Made by a program: the position numbers and the translations under genes
Assembly: GCF_947503875.1 (NCBI RefSeq)
Contig: NZ_CANNFH010000004.1
Span: 360,050-424,049, forward strand
Reading direction: 5' to 3'
From: an uncultured Polaribacter sp.
GTDB taxonomy: Bacteria > Bacteroidota > Bacteroidia > Flavobacteriales > Flavobacteriaceae
DNA length: 64,000 nt
Shown: positions 58,231 to 64,000 of the stretch, in pieces
Layout: the number at the start of each line of letters is the position of its first letter
Position numbering within the stretch: the first letter of the stretch is position 1
The notes under the pieces: model-generated
Seen by the model: the letters and a program-made list of their open reading frames with translations, nothing else
Told to the model about the DNA's origin: nothing
Database searches by the model: none

Positions 58231-61200
58231 ATGATTAACACTATTATTAGTAAAGCAATTCAAAATAAATATAGTAAATTTTGGTTGTTAGCCGTTTTTA
58301 TGGCTTGTATAACCCCTGCTTTCGGGCAAGCAACCCCCACGTTTCCTAATACACAAACCTTAATACAAGGTACTGCTAATCAGCCTGGTGCAGTGTACTT
58401 AGTTGAAAATGTTGATATAGATGTAAATGGGACAACTACAGATGTAGATGCTCTGTTAAGAATAGTGTCTTTTACAGGTACTCCTACTGTGCAAGCTGTA
58501 GATGATACAAACGCTGTACAAAATAGATTTGAGCCTATGATAGATTACGATACTGCTGGAGAAGCTGTACGTTTTCAAATAGAATTTATAATAGCCAATT
58601 CTGCAGATGCTGCAAATGGAGGTGTTTCTGCGGCGGTACCATTTCCTTTAGATAATTTCACTGTAGAGATTATAGATGTTGATGCGCAAGAATGGATAGA
58701 AGTATTAGTTCCTGATAGTTATGAGTTGGCAGGTACAGGTTTGCCAGAAACTATTATTACAGTTGCTCCAGGAGCTTTACCAAATTCAACTAGGTTTACA
58801 AGCTCAGATATTACAGATACAGGGATAAGTGTAAATAATACTAGATCTATTGTTAAAATTAATTATCAAAATGTTAGTGTTGTAGATTTTACTTTGGGCA
58901 GAGATAGTAATGAGCCCATTACAACAAGAGATATTTCTTTAAGTTTTTTAGGTGAAGTTACATTTACAAATCCAAATGTTGTAAGTACAAATAGTCCGCC
59001 AGTTGTTGCAAACAAACCAGGTAATACAACTCAAGTTAATCAAACAGAAATTATAAATCTTTTAACTGGCGCTAGTGATCCTGACGCAAATTTAGATGCC
59101 GGTTCTGTTATTTTACTAGACCCAAATAATATAAATAACCAGGGTAGTGTAGGAAGTCCTTTAGTTATTCCTGGTGTTGGAACTTATAGCGTTGATAATG
59201 CAGGGGTTTTAACTTTTACACCTGTATCTGGATATTTGGGTGATGCTACTATTTCTTTTAGAGTTTCAGATGATTTAGGTGCAACTTCAAATCAAGCAAC
59301 AGCACAAATAACTGTATTAGCAAATGAACCAGATAATGATAATGACGGCATACCAGATTCAGTAGATTTAGATGATGATAATGATGGAATATTGGATTTA
59401 GTAGAATGTCCTGCTCAAGATTCAGGAATCAATGGAGCTATACCTGCCACTAGCGTGTCTTTCGATATTACTAGTTCAGATTTAAATAGTTTTACAGTTC
59501 CACATATTTTAAATTCTATAACAATAAATGGGGTTGAGTATGAGGAATACCAGTTCCCTAGTTCATTTGAATCTAGTTATACAGGTATTGATTCTGATGG
59601 TGATGCAAGAAGAACAGTAAACGGTGTAGATCAGTCTCCAGCTTATTTTACTGATGGACCTGCCGTTTATGATGCTGCGATTATTACCTCATTTCAGACA
59701 AATAATTTAAATAATTACCAGCTTCTAAGTGGAAATGATTTTACAAATGATTTTTATGAATTAACTTATGATACTCCAATTCAATCTAGGGCTGGCGTTT
59801 TTGCTGCTATTTCGGAACGAGGAGGTAATAATCCTTCAGTAATAACTGCTTTTGATGATAGTGATAACGTGCTAGGTTCTATTAATGTACTTAACGCAAA
59901 TTATATAGATACAGGTGCAAGACTTAATGCAGCTCAAAATGCTATGTTGGCAGTATTTGCAATTGATGATCTTGCTGCCCCTGGTCAGTTTATTAAAAAA
60001 CTTAGAGTAGATTTTAGTAATGGATCAACTACAGATAGTCCTGATGGTAAAATATTTGTTGTTGGTGTTGGGCTATTAGCTGATTGTGATGCAGATGGTG
60101 ATGGTATATCAGACCAATTTGATTTAGATTCTGACAATGATGGAATTACAGATGTTATAGAAGCAGGTGGTACAGACGCGAATGGAGATGGTCTTGCAGA
60201 TGGTACAGTAGGCACAACAACTACTACTAATGGTATTCCTAGCTCTGCAGGTACAGGTAATACACCAACTGATACAGCAGATGGAGATACAATACCAGAT
60301 TATTTAGATATAGATTCAGATAATGATGGTATTCCAGATAATATTGAAGGGCAAACTACTGTTGCTTATGAAGAACCCAGTGGTGTAGGATTAGCAATTT
60401 TAGATACGAATAGCAATGGTGTAGATGATAATTATGAGAATGGAACAAACATTGGTATTGTTCCTGTGAATACAGATGCTACTAATGATACAATTCCAGA
60501 TTATTTAGATACCGATTCAGATAATGATGGTATTCCCGATATCCAAGAAAACGGTTCAGGAAATACTTTAGCAAATGCAGATGCAGATGGTGACGGTTTA
60601 GATGATAATTTTGATGATAATGATGATTCAGTAATTGATGGTTCAACTATAAATGATGGGGTTAGTCCAGCAAATACAATAACTGATGTAGCATCATTAG
60701 AGACATCTTTTCAAGATACAGACAATGACTTTAATCCGGGTTCTGGTGATCTTGATTATAGGGATGGAGAAGTTTTTATAGGTACAGATGCAGATAACGA
60801 TAATGTACCAAATAGTACAGATTTAGATGACGATAATGATGGTATTTTAGATGTAGATGAAGGTTCATGTTCTACTTCGCCTATTCCTAGTGCTAATGGA
60901 TTTTCTGCTAGAAGAATTGACTTTGTTATAGATCCAGAAAGGGCTGTTAATGGAGTAAACGGCCAATTTGCAAGATTTCCTTTTCCTAATGCTACTTTAG
61001 AAGTAACATTAAGAGACAGTGATGCACCTGTAACTGCGGGTACAACCATTTCAATTGAAGCAAGAACAGTAGAGATTGACCCTGGTAATATTATGAGAGT
61101 TACAGAATCTACAGATGGTGTAAATTTTGTAAACCCACAAGACTTTACCTTTACTACGGCAAACGTATTTTCTAACAATAGTTATGTATTAACAACAAAT

Positions 61201-64000
61201 GCTACGCGTTTAAGAATTACGTATGTCAGACAAACAAGTCGTTTGCAAGTTGATAATGTAAGTTACGCTAGTTTTAATGAGGTACAGTGTGTTGTTAGAG
61301 ATACAGATGATGATGGTATTCCAGATAGCTTAGATTTAGATTCTGACAATGACGGTATTACAGATGTTATAGAATCAGGTGGTACAGACGCGAATGGAGA
61401 TGGTCTTGCAGATGGTACAGTAGGTACAACAACTACTACTAATGGTATTCCTAGCTCTGCAGGTACAGGTAATACACCAACTAATACAGCAGATGGAGAT
61501 ACAATACCAGATTATTTAGATATAGATTCAGATAATGACGGTATTCCAGATAATATTGAAGGGCAAACTACTGTTGCTTATGAAGAACCCAGTGGTGTAG
61601 GATTAGCAATTTTAGATACGAATAGCAATGGTGTAGATGATAATTATGAGAATGGAACAAACATTGGTATTGTTCCTGTGAATACAGATGCTACTAATGA
61701 TACAATTCCAGATTATTTAGATACCGATTCAGATAATGATGGTATTCCCGATATCCAAGAAAACGGTTCAGGAAATACTTTAGCAAATGCAGATGCAGAT
61801 GGTGACGGTTTAGATGATAATTTTGATGATAATAATGACTCTGCAACCTCAGGTGCTACAGTTAATGATGGTGTTGGAGCAAGTGATACAATTACCAATA
61901 CATCAGATATTGTAGATGCTTATTTAGATACCAATGGTAATATTGGTGCTGGTGGCGATGTAGATTTTAGAGATAACAGTGCTGATGACAACGATGGAGA
62001 CGGCATACCAGATCGTGTCGATTTAGATGATGATAATGATGGTATTCCAGATTTAGATGAATCAGGTTGTACAGATGAAGCAGAAATACGATGGCTACAT
62101 AATGAAAATAGTGGTCAATCAGACTTTGCTACGTTTAATCCAACCACAGCATCTGCAAGCTACACTAATTCTAGTGATGTCTCTTTTGGCGCTGGTTTAG
62201 ATGAATCTGATAACGCCGCATTTACGTACACCTTAAGGGGTGCAGACCAGACTACTTTTGCCGCAGCAAAAACCAATAACGATTATGCTCAGATATCTTT
62301 TACCCCTGCTGTAGATTTATTATTTCAACAATTAAACTTTGGCTTTTTTACCTTAAATGCTGCTGCAGATGATTTTGATATGGGTAATTTTAAAGTTGCA
62401 GTAGAGTACGCAACCAATGCAGGGTTTACCTCGCCTACAGTATTAATAGAAGATTTGCAAATTGGAGATATGGTTGCTGGTGGCTTTGTTAGCTTTAATC
62501 AGCCCTTTGAAAGTTTTGTGCTAAATAGTGGTACAGAATATTTCTGGAGAATCTATTTCTACGACGAGCAAAATACTGACGCGGCTGATAGAGTAAGATT
62601 AGACGATTTAGTATTTGTAAACAGTGTCAATGCTACTTGTAATAATGATGTTGATGGAGATGGTATTCCAAATTCATTAGACTTAGATAGTGACAACGAT
62701 GGTTGTTTTGATGCTATAGAATCTGGGGCAAATCCAGAAGATGTAGATGCTAATGGAGAATTGATAGGGACTGTAGATACAGATAATACTTCTTCAACAG
62801 TAGGTCAGGTCACAGTAGCAAATACACCAGCAAATACGTACAATGGCATTAATGGTAATGAAATTTTACCAATAAGCTTAACAACAAATGATTCTACAAT
62901 ACCTACTACAACACAAAACGTTAATGTTGGAGACAATCTTACAGTAACTTCTAATGCGGTTGCAACCCAAACTGATGTTTGGAATACAACAGCACCCTTT
63001 GCACCTAATTATACAGCAGCAGCAGATACGCCAAATAATATTGCTGGTGCAACAGATGCTACCAGTAATTTAGTGTATACTTGGACAAGTTTACCATCTA
63101 CAATTACCGCTCCAACTCAAACAGGACAAAGTTTTGATTTTGGTACCATTACTGCTGATAATGCAGGCACTTATGAAGTTACTATTACGCATTCAAATAA
63201 TGCATGTATTAGTGAAGTACGTTCTTTTGTAGTTGCTTTAAATAATCAGGCGCCAGTAGCAAATAATGATTTAAACAATACCATTTTAGAAGATCAAGAT
63301 GTAACAATCAATGTAGTAGCTAATGATACAGATGACAATGGAATAGATGCTTCTACGATTACATTAATTGATCCAAACGACGCTACTAATACGGGAAGTA
63401 CAGGAACTCCATTAGTAGTTCCCAATGTAGGTACATATACTGTAGATGCTCTAGGAAATGTAACTTTTGATCCAGTAGGTAACTTTAATGGTAATGCAAA
63501 TGTGAACTATACCGTTCAGGATAACGATTCTGCAACACCATTAACTTCAAATGTAGCTACAATTGGAATTACGGTAGCTGCAGTAACAGATGACATCGCA
63601 GATAACAACGAGAGTTTAAGTACAAATGAAGATGTTACGTTAACAGGCGATTTGTTTGCTAATTTAACAGATGCAGATAGTACCGATCATAGCATTACAG
63701 GAGCCACTGTAGATGCCAATGGAGATGGTACAGCAACGCCATTAACTTTGGGCACAGCAACGTCAATCACAGATGGATCAGAAGCGATCGGTTCACTTAC
63801 AGTAAATGCAGATGGTACATTTAGTTTTGTACCAGCATCGAACTACAATGGTCCAGTACCGGTAGTGAACTATGATTTGGTAGATGACAATGATGCTACA
63901 GACACAGACAGTTCAACCTTAACAATTACGGTAGCTGCAGTAACAGATGACATCGCAGATAACAACGAGAGTTTAAGTACAAATGAAGATGTTACGTTAA
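58231..64000 (+). CDS. Giant secreted repeat protein/adhesin (3' end outside window)
   Basis: From ATG at 58231 the frame stays open to the window end (over 1920 codons). The signal peptide is KFWLLAVFMACITPAFGQ. Ig/cadherin-like segments occur near residues 275-365. Clusters of thrombospondin type 3-like calcium-binding repeats (DxDxDGIPDxxDLDxDNDGI) occur near 370, 620-800 and 1020-1270, alternating with ~150-residue beta-rich domains containing Cys. From residue ~1670 come Ig-like modules (ANNDLNNTILEDQDVTINVV) and then a 119-residue VCBS-like repeat (TDDIADNNESLSTNEDVTLT) that has begun a second copy at the edge. Such proteins are usually surface adhesins exported by type IX secretion; the sorting domain would lie beyond the window. 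An AAGGGAGC purine stretch, unusual in this group, precedes the ATG. Confidence 0.9.
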   Translation, partial: MINTIISKAIQNKYSKFWLLAVFMACITPAFGQATPTFPNTQTLIQGTANQPGAVYLVENVDIDVNGTTTDVDALLRIVSFTGTPTVQAVDDTNAVQNRFEPMIDYDTAGEAVRFQIEFIIANSADAANGGVSAAVPFPLDNFTVEIIDVDAQEWIEVLVPDSYELAGTGLPETIITVAPGALPNSTRFTSSDITDTGISVNNTRSIVKINYQNVSVVDFTLGRDSNEPITTRDISLSFLGEVTFTNPNVVSTNSPPVVANKPGNTTQVNQTEIINLLTGASDPDANLDAGSVILLDPNNINNQGSVGSPLVIPGVGTYSVDNAGVLTFTPVSGYLGDATISFRVSDDLGATSNQATAQITVLANEPDNDNDGIPDSVDLDDDNDGILDLVECPAQDSGINGAIPATSVSFDITSSDLNSFTVPHILNSITINGVEYEEYQFPSSFESSYTGIDSDGDARRTVNGVDQSPAYFTDGPAVYDAAIITSFQTNNLNNYQLLSGNDFTNDFYELTYDTPIQSRAGVFAAISERGGNNPSVITAFDDSDNVLGSINVLNANYIDTGARLNAAQNAMLAVFAIDDLAAPGQFIKKLRVDFSNGSTTDSPDGKIFVVGVGLLADCDADGDGISDQFDLDSDNDGITDVIEAGGTDANGDGLADGTVGTTTTTNGIPSSAGTGNTPTDTADGDTIPDYLDIDSDNDGIPDNIEGQTTVAYEEPSGVGLAILDTNSNGVDDNYENGTNIGIVPVNTDATNDTIPDYLDTDSDNDGIPDIQENGSGNTLANADADGDGLDDNFDDNDDSVIDGSTINDGVSPANTITDVASLETSFQDTDNDFNPGSGDLDYRDGEVFIGTDADNDNVPNSTDLDDDNDGILDVDEGSCSTSPIPSANGFSARRIDFVIDPERAVNGVNGQFARFPFPNATLEVTLRDSDAPVTAGTTISIEARTVEIDPGNIMRVTESTDGVNFVNPQDFTFTTANVFSNNSYVLTTNATRLRITYVRQTSRLQVDNVSYASFNEVQCVVRDTDDDGIPDSLDLDSDNDGITDVIESGGTDANGDGLADGTVGTTTTTNGIPSSAGTGNTPTNTADGDTIPDYLDIDSDNDGIPDNIEGQTTVAYEEPSGVGLAILDTNSNGVDDNYENGTNIGIVPVNTDATNDTIPDYLDTDSDNDGIPDIQENGSGNTLANADADGDGLDDNFDDNNDSATSGATVNDGVGASDTITNTSDIVDAYLDTNGNIGAGGDVDFRDNSADDNDGDGIPDRVDLDDDNDGIPDLDESGCTDEAEIRWLHNENSGQSDFATFNPTTASASYTNSSDVSFGAGLDESDNAAFTYTLRGADQTTFAAAKTNNDYAQISFTPAVDLLFQQLNFGFFTLNAAADDFDMGNFKVAVEYATNAGFTSPTVLIEDLQIGDMVAGGFVSFNQPFESFVLNSGTEYFWRIYFYDEQNTDAADRVRLDDLVFVNSVNATCNNDVDGDGIPNSLDLDSDNDGCFDAIESGANPEDVDANGELIGTVDTDNTSSTVGQVTVANTPANTYNGINGNEILPISLTTNDSTIPTTTQNVNVGDNLTVTSNAVATQTDVWNTTAPFAPNYTAAADTPNNIAGATDATSNLVYTWTSLPSTITAPTQTGQSFDFGTITADNAGTYEVTITHSNNACISEVRSFVVALNNQAPVANNDLNNTILEDQDVTINVVANDTDDNGIDASTITLIDPNDATNTGSTGTPLVVPNVGTYTVDALGNVTFDPVGNFNGNANVNYTVQDNDSATPLTSNVATIGITVAAVTDDIADNNESLSTNEDVTLTGDLFANLTDADSTDHSITGATVDANGDGTATPLTLGTATSITDGSEAIGSLTVNADGTFSFVPASNYNGPVPVVNYDLVDDNDATDTDSSTLTITVAAVTDDIADNNESLSTNEDVTL
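60121..60621 (+). repeat. 500-bp internal repeat of the adhesin, copy 1
   Basis: Encodes LDSDNDGITDVIEAGGTDAN through DADGDGLDDNFDD. It is nearly identical at the DNA level to 61333-61833; the few differences include AAGCAG/AATCAG and GATACAG/AATACAG. Confidence 0.93.
61333..61833 (+). repeat. 500-bp internal repeat of the adhesin, copy 2
   Basis: Second copy at a period of 1212 bp. The intervening domain is not repeated, so the identity is confined to the calcium-binding cassette. Confidence 0.93.
63571..64000 (+). repeat. 357-bp tandem repeat (119 residues) of the adhesin
   Basis: The unit starting ACGGTAGCTGCAGTAACAG at 63571 begins again at 63928 and matches exactly to the window end. 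More copies probably follow. Confidence 0.9.

Noticed and set aside
60756..61178. A 140-codon minus-strand frame within the adhesin
   Set aside because: It is Ser/Thr/Pro-rich low-complexity sequence produced by the Asp/Gly/Asn-rich plus-strand repeats.

Overview
The window is AT-rich DNA from a member of the Bacteroidota, most likely a marine Flavobacteriaceae (Polaribacter/Tenacibaculum-like). The evidence is a type IX secretion/gliding gene (sprA), a protein with a type IX C-terminal sorting domain, many promoters with the Bacteroidota -7 element TAnnTTTG, almost no Shine-Dalgarno sites, and families typical of this group (DUF5686, DUF2911, S9 peptidase, NrdB with an N-terminal ATP-cone). 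I saw no rRNA, tRNA, CRISPR array, insertion sequence or prophage.

Layout. 1-9.9 kb, minus strand: maeB, ruvA and a very long sprA whose 3' end lies outside the window. 10.2-15.4 kb: a DUF5686 outer-membrane protein, moaD, a broken GIY-YIG nuclease gene inside an inverted repeat, a DUF3817 protein, moaE and heme A synthase. 15.8-24 kb: nrdB-nrdA, a lipoprotein, dGTPase and a secreted propeller protein. 24-30.7 kb: dxs, tadA, a geranylgeranyl-reductase-like flavoprotein and an S9 peptidase. 31-33.8 kb: an HTH regulator with three tandem DUF2975-type membrane proteins, then a Bax-inhibitor-1 protein. 34-39 kb: an unknown secreted protein, UmuD, a MocR-type regulator and a divergent TonB-dependent receptor. 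39.4-45 kb: rseP, a SCO1 protein, the iron-uptake set feoA-feoB-small Cys-rich protein, and a DUF2911 protein. 45.2-51.4 kb: leuS carrying a nested nuclease domain, a small lipoprotein, a sensor kinase and a crotonase. 51.5-57.3 kb: a tandem duplication (two secreted paralogues with a decayed crotonase copy between them), an AraC regulator, an HD protein, a small membrane protein, a bacilliredoxin and a TerB/J-domain protein. 58.2 kb to the end: the 5' part of a giant repeat-rich secreted protein.

The most striking feature is a pattern of nucleases flanked by palindromic sequences. A complete DUF559 (PD-(D/E)XK-like) nuclease domain, bounded by GC-rich palindromes in inverted orientation, sits in frame inside the editing domain of leucyl-tRNA synthetase. 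A second, short palindrome-derived peptide lies just before the KMSKS motif of the same enzyme. At 13 kb a decayed GIY-YIG nuclease gene is bounded by 30-bp inverted repeats that are themselves palindromic. Several short elements with TGTCAT...ATGACA ends lie between convergent genes. I infer a group of palindrome-associated nuclease elements with non-autonomous derivatives; mobility itself is not shown by this sequence.

Other points are a MocR protein with Gln where the PLP lysine should be, paired with a 15-bp direct-repeat operator candidate; a perfect palindrome between the promoter elements of feoA; and a 500-bp near-identical repeat inside the giant adhesin. Several gene starts were moved downstream because a promoter -7 element lies inside the longer reading frame (ctaA, dxs, SCO1).
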